Origin: Flavobacterium arcticum
GTDB lineage: Bacteria; Bacteroidota; Bacteroidia; Flavobacteriales; Flavobacteriaceae
NCBI RefSeq assembly: GCF_003344925.1
Contig: NZ_CP031188.1
Coordinates: 1,548,501-1,612,500 of the forward strand
Length of the DNA stretch: 64,000 bases
Direction of reading: 5' to 3'
Shown piece after piece: positions 9,076 to 16,835 of this stretch (position 1 is the first letter of the stretch; each line of letters starts with the position of its first letter). The notes under the pieces are model-generated. The model worked only from the letters and a program-made list of their open reading frames with translations, did no database searches and was not told the DNA's origin. Both the position numbers and the translations under genes were made by a program.

Positions 9076-9507
9076 ATGAGGAAAATTTTGATACTACTTA
9101 TTTTGTCAGTGACATTTTTTAGTTGCTCAATGAATAAATCAATAGTAGAAGAAGATGATATAATTGGACGATGGGAGGTGATACAAGAAGGGAAAGTTAA
9201 TAGGGTATCTCTGAAAGATATCGTAGTTGATTGTGAAGAAGGTACTTATGGGGTTTTATACACATTTGATATTGGAGATACATTTTCACAGAAGAGTATT
9301 TGTCCTAATGGTAAACCAACTAAAAAAGGAACATGGGTATATCGAGATAATATACTTAGTTTAACTATGGAGGGGGATAATGTGAAATTTTCTGTTTCTG
9401 ATGCAGGGAAAAACAAGATAAAGCTGTCATCATTATTAGTTAATATTGAAGGGAGTGTACTTGATAAATTTGACAATGGTTTTTATATTATTCTAGAAAA
9501 ACAGTAA
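9076..9507 (+). CDS. Lipocalin-like lipoprotein
   Basis: 143 residues. The signal MRKILILLILSVTFFSC has lipobox FFSC. The mature part opens with DDIIGRWEVIQEG, the G-x-W motif of lipocalin-like domains, and continues with alternating beta-strand segments (GTWVYRDNILSLTMEGD, GKNKIKLSSLL, FYIILEKQ). Small lipoproteins of this fold are common in Bacteroidota; the ligand is unknown. It sits between two members of the twin C-x6-C family but does not itself carry that domain. A perfect palindromic terminator follows. Confidence 0.75.
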   Translation: MRKILILLILSVTFFSCSMNKSIVEEDDIIGRWEVIQEGKVNRVSLKDIVVDCEEGTYGVLYTFDIGDTFSQKSICPNGKPTKKGTWVYRDNILSLTMEGDNVKFSVSDAGKNKIKLSSLLVNIEGSVLDKFDNGFYIILEKQ

Positions 9508-9514
9508 TAGATTT

Positions 9515-9544
9515 AAAAAAGGCAGGTTTAAACCTGCCTTTTTT
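9515..9544. terminator. Palindromic terminator after the lipocalin-like gene
   Basis: Perfect 15-bp inverted repeat with GGCAGGTTT against AAACCTGCC at the centre, flanked by A6 and T6, so it can act in either direction. Confidence 0.85.
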
Positions 9545-9570
9545 AAATAACTCATATACATCCAACATTT

Positions 9571-9891
9571 ATGAAAAAATTACTATTACTTCTGTTAGGG
9601 ATTTCTTTACTGTCATTGTATTCATGCTCTGATAAGAAAGAAAAAACAGTTATCCTTGATGAAAAGGCAACTTCGAAGCAAGAAGATTCTCTCTGTATGA
9701 CACAGTACATGGAATGTATTAAGCCTTTACAAAATGCATATTCACAAGTTGTGGAAAAAGCCGCTAATAAACGTAAAGCAGATTCTATTTCAAAAGATGA
9801 ATATGATGCTGCATGTGAAGAAGCTTACTCTATTATGCAAAAAGAAATAGAATACTGTGATAAAGTATTTGAAAAATGCTTAATTGAATAA
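9571..9891 (+). CDS. Small lipoprotein consisting of a twin C-x6-C domain
   Basis: 106 residues with lipoprotein signal MKKLLLLLLGISLLSLYSC (Cys19). The mature protein is essentially the C-terminal domain of the genes at 7561 and 8318 standing alone: C-MTQYME-C, then 46 residues, then C-DKVFEK-C. The 46-residue spacer has the same length as in the 7561 protein and carries an extra Cys at the same place (33rd residue of the spacer in both). The first pair has the common form C-x3-[YF]-x2-C. The sequence between is strongly helical (YSQVVEKAANKRKADSISKDEYDAACEEAYSIMQKE). The ATG follows CATCCAACATTT, shared with the neighbouring genes. The function is unknown. Confidence 0.75.
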   Translation: MKKLLLLLLGISLLSLYSCSDKKEKTVILDEKATSKQEDSLCMTQYMECIKPLQNAYSQVVEKAANKRKADSISKDEYDAACEEAYSIMQKEIEYCDKVFEKCLIE

Positions 9892-9915
9892 AAATTTTGC
9901 AAAGAGAGTACTAAG

Positions 9916-10695
9916 CTAACACTGCTTAATAAACTGTAATAGTTGCTTTAAGTAATCGTCGCGGTTTTCTATATGGCTCATGTGTCCGTCGAGGTAAGTA
10001 ACTAGGGTTACGTTAGTGCCTTCTACTTGGTTGGCGTGTTCGTCATAGGGCAACCCTTGGTCTTTTTTGCCCAATACTAGCATAATAGGATAAGGACCAA
10101 AATGCAGTAGTACTTCGCGGTCGTTGCGCACTTTCATCCCTTCGAGGGCTGCTACAATACCTTGCACAGGTGTTTTAAGTGCTTGGCTGCGTAGTGCTTC
10201 AATTTCGGGGAGCAGTCGCTCTCTGTTTTCTTCACTAAATAGATTGGCTATAGCAAGGCGCACAAAGCTGGTGTGGTCGCGCTTTACGGCTTGTATAGCA
10301 CGGTCGCGGTTCTTTTTACGCTCGTCGCTGTCGGGGCGTGCGGTAGAGTTTTGTAGTACGATACCTTTTACCATATCGGGGTATAGCTCGCCAAAAGCTA
10401 ACGCCACATAACCGCCCATAGAGTGCCCCACTAGTATTACTTTACGGATGCGTAGTTCTTGCAACACGGCATGTACGGTATCTGCCATGTCTTCCATACT
10501 GTGGATGTAGCCAATGCAGCCCGTTTGCCCATGACCCAACAGATCGAGGGTTATAACGCGGTGTTTTTTGCTGAGTTCGGGTACAAAGGCATTCCACATG
10601 GTTTGGTTTTCTAGAAAGCCATGTAGTAGCACTACGGCGGTGCCTTTACCTGTATCGGTATAGTTGATGGTTGTGTTTTTGTAAGCGAGTTGCAA
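9916..10695 (-). CDS. Alpha/beta hydrolase
   Basis: 259 residues, the usual size of a small soluble alpha/beta-fold hydrolase. Visible are the oxyanion strand VVLLHGFLENQTMW (21-34), the nucleophile elbow VGHSMGGY with S92, a likely acid in LVLGKKDQGLPY, and the terminal histidine region DGHMSHIEN (H241 most likely catalytic). The closest families by eye are carboxylesterase/BioH-like or haloalkane-dehalogenase-like hydrolases; the substrate cannot be told. It is convergent with the small lipoprotein gene (24 bases between stops) and has its own -7 box upstream. Confidence 0.85.
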   Translation of the reverse strand: MQLAYKNTTINYTDTGKGTAVVLLHGFLENQTMWNAFVPELSKKHRVITLDLLGHGQTGCIGYIHSMEDMADTVHAVLQELRIRKVILVGHSMGGYVALAFGELYPDMVKGIVLQNSTARPDSDERKKNRDRAIQAVKRDHTSFVRLAIANLFSEENRERLLPEIEALRSQALKTPVQGIVAALEGMKVRNDREVLLHFGPYPIMLVLGKKDQGLPYDEHANQVEGTNVTLVTYLDGHMSHIENRDDYLKQLLQFIKQC

Positions 10696-10721
10696 GTTTA
10701 GAGTTTATTAAAGTATTACTG

Positions 10722-10729
10722 CAAAATTA
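10722..10729 (-). promoter_or_regulatory. Candidate -7 box for the alpha/beta hydrolase
   Basis: CAAAATTA on the plus strand reads TAATTTTG on the minus strand, matching TAnnTTTG, 26 nt from the start codon. Confidence 0.4.
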
Positions 10730-10789
10730 AACCTTCTTTATAATAGAGACAAGGTTAAATATTTAAACTAAATATTAAATATGTTTTTA

Positions 10790-10797
10790 TATGTTTG
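10790..10797 (+). promoter_or_regulatory. Candidate -7 box for the LRR protein
   Basis: TATGTTTG matches TAnnTTTG, 36 nt before the ATG at 10834. No clear -33 element. Confidence 0.4.
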
Positions 10798-10833
10798 CCA
10801 CTTATTTAAATAAACACATATTCAATCAAAAAA

Positions 10834-12651
10834 ATGAAACAAACATTACTATTATTTATTGCTTTTTTGAGTGTAACTATTGTAAAAGCAGAGGATTTCA
10901 TTCAAGATGGTATAGCCTATAATATAATTGATGCGACTACTGTAGAGGTAACCTCTAAGGAAGGCGGATATATTGGAGATATAATTATACCTGGCACAGT
11001 TACTAATGCGGATGTTACTTATAATGTAACAGGTATTGGTTCTTCGGCATTTTCTTACTGTCATGACTTACTATCTATCGATATGCCTGAAAGTATAACT
11101 ACTATTGCAGATGGGGCTTTTTTAGCTTGTTCGGGGTTAACTTCTATAGTTATACCTGATGGAGTAACTAGTATAGGTTATCTTTTTTATAATTGTACTA
11201 GTTTGACCTCCGTGATTTTGCCTGAAGGTTTGACGAGTATTGAATATGGAGCATTTTTACAATGTGAAAGTTTAACATCTATATTTATACCGGAAGGTGT
11301 GATCAGTATAGGAAATAGAGCATTCTCAGATTGTACAAGTCTAACATTTTTGGTTGTGCCAGAAGGTACTACGACTATTGGAAATCGCGCATTTTCTAAC
11401 TGTACTAGTTTAACATCTGTAAGTTTGCCTAGCTCAATTACCAGTATTGAAGAGAATACATTTTATAACTGTACAGGTTTAACATCCATAATTATACCGG
11501 AGAATATTACTAGTATTGGAAATAATGCTTTTGAAAAATGTAGCAACATAACATCTGTAATTATGTCACAGAGTGTTACTACTATTGGAGATAGTGCGTT
11601 TTTAAATTGTACAAGTTTATCGGATATAAATTTACCTGAGAGTTTGACCGATATTGGAAGTAGAGCGTTTTCATACTGCGAAAGTTTAACATCTATAAAT
11701 CTCCCGGAAGATGTAACTAATATAGGGAGTGCTGCGTTTTCTCATTGTATAAGTTTAGTGTCTATAGTTGTGCCAGATGGTGTTACTGTTATCAATAATT
11801 TTGTGTTTTCTAGCTGTATTAGTTTAACATCTATAATTTTTCCTGAAAACTTAAGTACTATTGGTAGTAATGCTGTTTCGGGTTGTGGAAACTTAACATT
11901 TATAGATATACCTCAAAGTACAACTATTATTGGAGGGGCCGCATTCTCAGGTTGTGGAAACTTAACATCTATAACTATTCCTGAAAATGTAACGTCTATT
12001 GGAGACTCAGCATTTAGTTCTTGTCTTGGTCTAACATCTGTAAGCTTGCCGGAAAGCTTAAATAGTATTGGTGATTATGCTTTTCAATACTGTGAAAATT
12101 TAACATCTATGTTTATACCAGAGGGTGTACTCACTATTGGAAATAGAGCATTCTCAGGTTGTACGGGTTTAACATCTGTAGATATACCTCAAAGTATAAC
12201 TAGTATTGGAGGAAATGCATTTTGGAGTTGTATGGGTTTAACATCTGTAACTGTACATAGATGGAATCCACCAACGATAGCTTCAAATGCTTTTCAGAAT
12301 GTAGATGTTTCTCAAATACCTCTGTTTGTACCTGAGGGTCGTGAGTCGGCTTATTATATAGCTCCAGTATGGAAAAATTTTGGCAGTTTTAACGGAATGA
12401 TTTTAGGAACTGAAACAGATAGTTTAGAATCAGATATTGAAGTATATCCAAATCCTGTACAGGATGTTTTGTGCATAAAAGAAAACACTACTACAGCTAT
12501 ACAGCAGGTTAACATTTTTGATATTCAAGGAAAAGAAATTATGGCAACTACAGGTAACAACATAAATGTATCAGGTTTACAAAAAGGTTTGTATATCCTT
12601 CAAATAGAAACTGAGAAAGGAACAGTTACTAAAAAGTTTATTAAAGAATAA
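10834..12651 (+). CDS. BspA-like leucine-rich-repeat protein, T9SS type A cargo
   Basis: 605 residues. Signal peptide MKQTLLLFIAFLSVTIVKA. Residues about 75-495 hold 17 clean 23-residue LRR_5 (BspA/Treponema) repeats of the form LTSI.IPE.VTSIG..AF..C.S plus a degenerate last one. After a short linker comes a T9SS C-terminal sorting domain of about 80 residues: VYPNPVQDVLCIKEN, QVNIFDIQGKEI, GLQKGLYILQIETEKGTVTKKFIKE. The protein should cross the outer membrane by type IX secretion and be attached to the cell surface. BspA-type repeats are associated with adhesion in oral Bacteroidota and in Treponema; the ligand here is unknown. A terminator follows. Confidence 0.92.
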   Translation: MKQTLLLFIAFLSVTIVKAEDFIQDGIAYNIIDATTVEVTSKEGGYIGDIIIPGTVTNADVTYNVTGIGSSAFSYCHDLLSIDMPESITTIADGAFLACSGLTSIVIPDGVTSIGYLFYNCTSLTSVILPEGLTSIEYGAFLQCESLTSIFIPEGVISIGNRAFSDCTSLTFLVVPEGTTTIGNRAFSNCTSLTSVSLPSSITSIEENTFYNCTGLTSIIIPENITSIGNNAFEKCSNITSVIMSQSVTTIGDSAFLNCTSLSDINLPESLTDIGSRAFSYCESLTSINLPEDVTNIGSAAFSHCISLVSIVVPDGVTVINNFVFSSCISLTSIIFPENLSTIGSNAVSGCGNLTFIDIPQSTTIIGGAAFSGCGNLTSITIPENVTSIGDSAFSSCLGLTSVSLPESLNSIGDYAFQYCENLTSMFIPEGVLTIGNRAFSGCTGLTSVDIPQSITSIGGNAFWSCMGLTSVTVHRWNPPTIASNAFQNVDVSQIPLFVPEGRESAYYIAPVWKNFGSFNGMILGTETDSLESDIEVYPNPVQDVLCIKENTTTAIQQVNIFDIQGKEIMATTGNNINVSGLQKGLYILQIETEKGTVTKKFIKE

Positions 12652-12680
12652 TTTTTCTGATAAGTTCAGCATGACAAAAT

Positions 12681-12712
12681 AAAAATGCTTACCCAAACAG
12701 GTAAGCATTTTT
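12681..12712. terminator. Terminator after the LRR gene
   Basis: Stem AAAAATGCTTACC (12681-12693) with GGTAAGCATTTTT (12700-12712). The same stem recurs at 13351-13383. Confidence 0.85.
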
Positions 12713-12717
12713 TATAT

Positions 12718-12771
12718 AGACTGCTTCGTCGTGCCTCCTCGCAATGACTGAAAACTGCACCTGAAAACTGA
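12718..12771. repeat. 31-bp dispersed element (inverse) plus 13-bp repeats
   Basis: 12718-12748 is an inverse copy of a 31-bp element whose plus-strand form begins GTCATTGCGAGGAGG. It leads directly into two 13-bp units (GACTGAAAACTGC, ACCTGAAAACTGA) at 12746-12771. Other copies of the element are at 13389-13419, 32552-32581 and 32798-32827. Confidence 0.8.
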
Positions 12772-12774
12772 AAA

Positions 12775-13233
12775 CTATTCTTCCTCTGCTTCCAGTCGTT
12801 TTAGTATCGCTTTCATTTCGGCTATTTCTTTCTTTTGGGTTTCAATAATATCGGTGGCAAGTTTTCGAGCTTCGGGGTCGCTGATGTTAGCACGGGTACT
12901 GGTAAGTATGGCTGAGGAGTGGTGCGGAATCATGGCTTTCATCCACTGCTCATCTTGAACGGGTATTTGTTGGCGTAACCCGAAAAGACAAATAAAAAAT
13001 AAAGCTGCCGAACCGCCTATAATACCGTAATTCACTTTTTTGTTAGGATACATTTTCCACATAAAGAGCATCATGGATATTGCCATTGGGCATACCATCA
13101 GGAAAGTCATGTAAGTTCGGGTGGTGCTGAGGTAAATATGGTCGGTTTGAAATACATTCAGGAACATAACGGCATACATTATAACAAACGATACTACCAT
13201 CATCAGGAGAAATTTTAAGTAAGAAGTTTTCAT
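12775..13233 (-). CDS. DUF305-family membrane protein
   Basis: 152 residues with three predicted membrane helices (about 7-27, 41-59 and 68-86), followed by the DUF305 core: QWMKAMIPHHSSAILTS (HH at 104-105) and the helix IETQKKEIAEMKAIL. DUF305 domains carry conserved His and Met residues and are often found near copper-handling genes; metal binding is therefore plausible but not shown here. No copper resistance genes are adjacent. The gene stands alone between two copies of the same terminator/repeat module. Confidence 0.85.
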   Translation of the reverse strand: MKTSYLKFLLMMVVSFVIMYAVMFLNVFQTDHIYLSTTRTYMTFLMVCPMAISMMLFMWKMYPNKKVNYGIIGGSAALFFICLFGLRQQIPVQDEQWMKAMIPHHSSAILTSTRANISDPEARKLATDIIETQKKEIAEMKAILKRLEAEEE

Positions 13234-13350
13234 TTCGGTAATGTTTTAGGTTAGTTTTTATACCTTGATTATTAGGTTTATACTTAAAATTACCTTTTTA
13301 AGTAGGCTTATACAAGTTTGTCTTTCTTTTTTGTAATAATATTAAGAAAC

Positions 13351-13383
13351 AAAAAATGCTTACCCACTGGGTAAGCATTTTTT
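13351..13383. terminator. Terminator downstream of the aminopeptidase P gene
   Basis: Stem AAAAAATGCTTACCC (13351-13365) with GGGTAAGCATTTTTT (13369-13383). It can serve the minus-strand aminopeptidase gene. Confidence 0.8.
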
Positions 13384-13388
13384 AATAT

Positions 13389-13428
13389 AGATTGCCTTGT
13401 CATGCTTCCTTGCAATGACTGTAAACTG
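13389..13428. repeat. 31-bp dispersed element (inverse), second copy, with 13-bp unit
   Basis: 13389-13419 is a diverged inverse copy of the same 31-bp element as 12718-12748, again immediately after a GCTTACC-stem terminator and again running into a GACTGTAAACTGT unit. The whole terminator-plus-element module is thus duplicated on both sides of the DUF305 gene. Confidence 0.7.
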
Positions 13429-13440
13429 TGACTAAATTAA

Positions 13441-14733
13441 TTACTGATTCATTAAAGCCTCTATCTCATCAGCTTCGATAGGGATGTTGCGCATCAGGTT
13501 AAATGGCTCGCCGCTTTCTTGTATTACAACATCATCTTCTAAACGGATTCCAAAGCCTTCGTTAGGGATATAAATACCCGGTTCTACGGTAAACACCATG
13601 TTTGCCTGCATTGGTTCGTATAGTAGCCCGTAGTCATGTGTGTCTAGCCCCATGTGGTGCGACGTACCGTGCATAAAGTATTTTTTATAGGCAGGCCAAT
13701 CTGGGTTTTCGTTTTGCACATCAGCTTTGTCTAATAATCCAAGACCTAATAGTTCTGATGTCATTAGTTTACCTACTTCCACGTGGTACTGCTTCCATAG
13801 CGTACCCGGAACAAGCATTTTTGTAGCTTCGTTTTTTACGCGGAGTACAGCGTTATATACTTCTTTTTGCCTTGCTGTAAATTTGCCCGATACTGGTATG
13901 GTACGGCTCATATCGCTAGAGTAGTTCGCATACTCTGCACCTACGTCAAGCAAGATAAGATCGCCCGCGTTACATTGTTGGTTGTTCTCTATATAGTGTA
14001 ATACATTAGCATTGTTACCCGATGCCACAATTGGCGTATAGGCGAAGCCTTTAGAACGGTTACGTACAAACTCGTGAATAAACTCGGCTTCTATTTCATA
14101 CTCCATTACACCTGGTTTGGTAAACGATAGTATGCGTCGGAAACCTTTCTCGGTAATATCGCAGGCTTTTTGTATTAAGTCTAGCTCTTCACTTTCTTTT
14201 ACAGAGCGTATGCGTTGCAGTATAGGGTTGCTCTTAGCTACCTGATGTGCAGGATATTTCTCTTTCCACCATTTTACAAAACGCGCTTCACGGGTTTCGG
14301 TTACTACTGTTGCACGATAATGCTCGTTGGTGTTAATGTATATCGTCTCGCTATAGGTCATTAGCTCTGCAAGTACTTTTTCGAAATCTTGCAACCAGTG
14401 TACGTTTTTTATACCCGAAACTTCAAAGGCGCGCTCTTTAGTTAGTTTCTCACCTTCCCATACGGCAATATGCTCGTTGGTCTCTTTTAAGAAAAGTATT
14501 TCGCGTTGGTTTTCATAAGGTGCATCTGGGAAAAGTAACAGTATGCTTTCTTCTTGGTCAACTCCACTCAGGTAAAATATATCGCGGTGTTGCTGAAAAG
14601 GCATGGTGCTATCGGCACTAATTGGGTAAATATCGTTAGAGTTAAATACCGCCACGCTGTTGGGTTTCATTGCAGCCGTAAATTTTTTACGGTTTTTAAT
14701 GAACAGGTCGCGGTCTATTTGATGGTATTTCAT
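13441..14733 (-). CDS. pepP: Xaa-Pro aminopeptidase (aminopeptidase P family)
   Basis: 430 residues. An N-terminal creatinase-like domain (about 1-170, with SNDIYPISADSTMPFQQHRDIFYLSG) precedes the pita-bread M24 catalytic domain. The metal ligands are visible: D263 in LLDVGAEYANYSSD, D274, the His of HGTSHHMGLDTHD, and the two Glu of EPGIYI and RLEDDV. The enzyme removes an N-terminal residue preceding proline in the cytoplasm. Length and domain order are normal. A -7 box lies 23 nt upstream of the start. Confidence 0.93.
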   Translation of the reverse strand: MKYHQIDRDLFIKNRKKFTAAMKPNSVAVFNSNDIYPISADSTMPFQQHRDIFYLSGVDQEESILLLFPDAPYENQREILFLKETNEHIAVWEGEKLTKERAFEVSGIKNVHWLQDFEKVLAELMTYSETIYINTNEHYRATVVTETREARFVKWWKEKYPAHQVAKSNPILQRIRSVKESEELDLIQKACDITEKGFRRILSFTKPGVMEYEIEAEFIHEFVRNRSKGFAYTPIVASGNNANVLHYIENNQQCNAGDLILLDVGAEYANYSSDMSRTIPVSGKFTARQKEVYNAVLRVKNEATKMLVPGTLWKQYHVEVGKLMTSELLGLGLLDKADVQNENPDWPAYKKYFMHGTSHHMGLDTHDYGLLYEPMQANMVFTVEPGIYIPNEGFGIRLEDDVVIQESGEPFNLMRNIPIEADEIEALMNQ

Positions 14734-14756
14734 AATGTTGTTTTTTTATTGTACCT

Positions 14757-14764
14757 CAAAATTA
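14757..14764 (-). promoter_or_regulatory. Candidate -7 box for pepP
   Basis: Minus-strand TAATTTTG (plus CAAAATTA), 23 nt from the start codon. Confidence 0.4.
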
Positions 14765-14837
14765 GTGAGAATATTGGGAATAGTCAGAAAATGTGTCAAT
14801 GTTTTCTTTATATTTATTCTTTAGACAAATAACTAAA

Positions 14838-15293
14838 ATGGATACACAAAAAGCTATATCAGATATATTTGGTATTTTTCATGATGGGGGTGTTGAAGAT
14901 TTTAAGGGTGATAGTAATAAAATCGTTTTAAAGATAAACTGTCTTTATCTTGCGGAAAGGATACATGAAGATTTTGAACTTTTTTATCTGGAACTTGAAA
15001 CTGTTGAAAAACTTGAAATGGAATGCTGGACTTCCACAGAAGAAGATAATGTAATACTAACATCGTGGGAAGATATATTTGCAGGTGATATTGAAATTAG
15101 CTCAAGCAAAGTTGAAGATAATGAAGTTATAGTATATATGTATCAAAGAGATCCTCAACTTAATTATGTTGTAGGAGAATTACATGTAAAGGCAAAAAAA
15201 GCAAAAGTATTTCAACATGATATGCAAGAAGTTAATTTTAAATTTCTTGATAAGATACGAAATAGCTATTGGGATTCTTTCGGAAAGGCATAA
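14838..15293 (+). CDS. Hypothetical protein
   Basis: 151 residues if translation starts at the ATG at 14838 (MDTQKAISDIFGIFHDGG); an in-frame ATG at 14793 would add 15 residues that overlap the probable pepP promoter, so 14838 is preferred. No signal peptide or membrane segment. It is acidic with alternating beta segments (KIVLKINCLYLAERI, FELFYLELETVEKLEM, GELHVKAKKAKVF). I do not recognise the family; its size and acidity resemble some immunity-type proteins but nothing in the surroundings supports that. It is convergent with mvaS with a single base between the stop codons. Confidence 0.55.
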   Translation: MDTQKAISDIFGIFHDGGVEDFKGDSNKIVLKINCLYLAERIHEDFELFYLELETVEKLEMECWTSTEEDNVILTSWEDIFAGDIEISSSKVEDNEVIVYMYQRDPQLNYVVGELHVKAKKAKVFQHDMQEVNFKFLDKIRNSYWDSFGKA

Positions 15294-15294
15294 G

Positions 15295-16656
15295 CTACTC
15301 CACCCACTTATAATACCGCGCGCCATAAAGGTTTGGCGTTTCTTTCTCGATACGTTCTAAAATCCATTCGTTTTTAGGATGCTGTATGCTATTGCGTTGC
15401 TCTTTTTTGTGTAGTTTCAAGTAGGTATCAAAATCTATTTCATGGCTTTGTTGCAGGGTTTCAAAAAGCTGTGCTTTTTGCACTACTTCTGCCCAGCCTT
15501 GTTGTAATGTACCTTCAAACACTTTTGATTTTGAACCACTGCCGTAAGCCAAAAATCCGAACTTTTTACCGTTGCCGTCGTTGTCTTTTGCAGCGTGCTC
15601 GGTAAGCGTACTTAGTAGTCCCATAAATATAGAGCCTGTATATAGGTTACCTATAAGTGATGAGGCTACTTCGGCAGGTTGCAATTTTTGGTTTACAAAT
15701 GCTTTATAATTGGTACTTTTGCTTATTGTTTTTATTTTTTCCTTTTGTTCGCTTCGGGGTTCAGTGCCTGTCAGCAGGGGCGTTTCGGCATCAAGGGCAA
15801 AAAGCTCGGCAAACATCCTGCGCCCTTGGTAGGCGTAGGGCAGGTGCATAATAATGCTCTCCCAATTTTTGTAAAGCGAACCTTTGGTCTGCGTAAGCTC
15901 TTTAAACCTGAGGTAGGCTTCGCGGGTACGGTCGGTATAACATTGGTTGCTGTACTGTCCGTCAAAAATGGGTTGTGCTTTATTTATTTCGAGTACACGC
16001 TCTAAATGTCCAAACCAAGGGTCGTTAAAATCGTTGCCCATAATGTGCCATTTGCTCAAGGTGCGGTAGGGTTTAAAGAAGTCGAAAACACCTTTGGTAC
16101 TCACCGCCCAATGATTATCAATAGCCATAATGCGAGGGTTAGCACTAACGAGTAGCGCAACTGCTCCTGCGCCTTGAGTGTATTCGCCTGTTGACTCTAA
16201 ATCGTACTTGGCAATATCGGTTGTTACTACAATGGCTTTTTTGTCAGGATTAAGGCGCACAAAGTCAAGGCAGTTTTGCAGGGCATCTACTCCGCCTATA
16301 CAGGCAAATGTCATATCTGTTACATCGCAATGGCTAAGAGTACCATCGCCATACCGTTGTTCCATCAGTCCCACAAGATAAGAGCCTATGGGCTTGGCAC
16401 TATCTATACCGCTTTCTGTACCTACATATATGCGGGCTATATCGGCAGGGTTAAGGTTGGTTTGCTGTATGAGTTTTGTAAGTGCATTTGCTCCAAAAAC
16501 TACGCTATCCTGATGGGCATCGGGCAATGTCATTTTTAGTAACCCTAATCCTTTTTCGAGCTTTTCGGGTTCTATATTTCGAGCTTTGGCAAGTGTTTTT
16601 ATAGGTAGGTGTAGTTTTGCTACATCAAAGGTAATAGCGTCTATTCCAGTTTTCAT
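15295..16656 (-). CDS. mvaS: Hydroxymethylglutaryl-CoA synthase
   Basis: 453 residues, thiolase-fold HMG-CoA synthase family. It condenses acetyl-CoA with acetoacetyl-CoA in the first committed part of the mevalonate pathway to isoprenoids. The general acid/base Glu is E81 in YVGTESGIDSAKP and the acyl-enzyme cysteine C119 in DMTFACIGGVDAL; further conserved pieces are TTDIAKYDLESTGEYTQGAGAVALL and a C-terminal GSGSKSKVF. The N-terminus MKTGIDAITFD is typical. Flavobacteriaceae use the mevalonate route, which fits. No other pathway gene is next to it. Confidence 0.92.
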   Translation of the reverse strand: MKTGIDAITFDVAKLHLPIKTLAKARNIEPEKLEKGLGLLKMTLPDAHQDSVVFGANALTKLIQQTNLNPADIARIYVGTESGIDSAKPIGSYLVGLMEQRYGDGTLSHCDVTDMTFACIGGVDALQNCLDFVRLNPDKKAIVVTTDIAKYDLESTGEYTQGAGAVALLVSANPRIMAIDNHWAVSTKGVFDFFKPYRTLSKWHIMGNDFNDPWFGHLERVLEINKAQPIFDGQYSNQCYTDRTREAYLRFKELTQTKGSLYKNWESIIMHLPYAYQGRRMFAELFALDAETPLLTGTEPRSEQKEKIKTISKSTNYKAFVNQKLQPAEVASSLIGNLYTGSIFMGLLSTLTEHAAKDNDGNGKKFGFLAYGSGSKSKVFEGTLQQGWAEVVQKAQLFETLQQSHEIDFDTYLKLHKKEQRNSIQHPKNEWILERIEKETPNLYGARYYKWVE

Positions 16657-16835
16657 TTTTCCATATTTTGAAGTATAAAATTAATGACCGAAATTGAGAT
16701 AAACGCTACAAAAACGCTATTGCACAGCACTTTTACCAATATGAAAAAAATAAGGAGTTAATTTTTATAAATCTGTAATTCTGTTCTGCCCGTTTATGAT
16801 TAATTTAGCAGGCAGTAACCTTTTTTATATTTAAA

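Noticed and set aside
7561..9891. Fulvocin-C-type bacteriocin-related family
   Set aside because: The cysteine spacing (paired C-x6-C) does not match the CSC-type pattern I remember for that family, and no transport or immunity genes are near.
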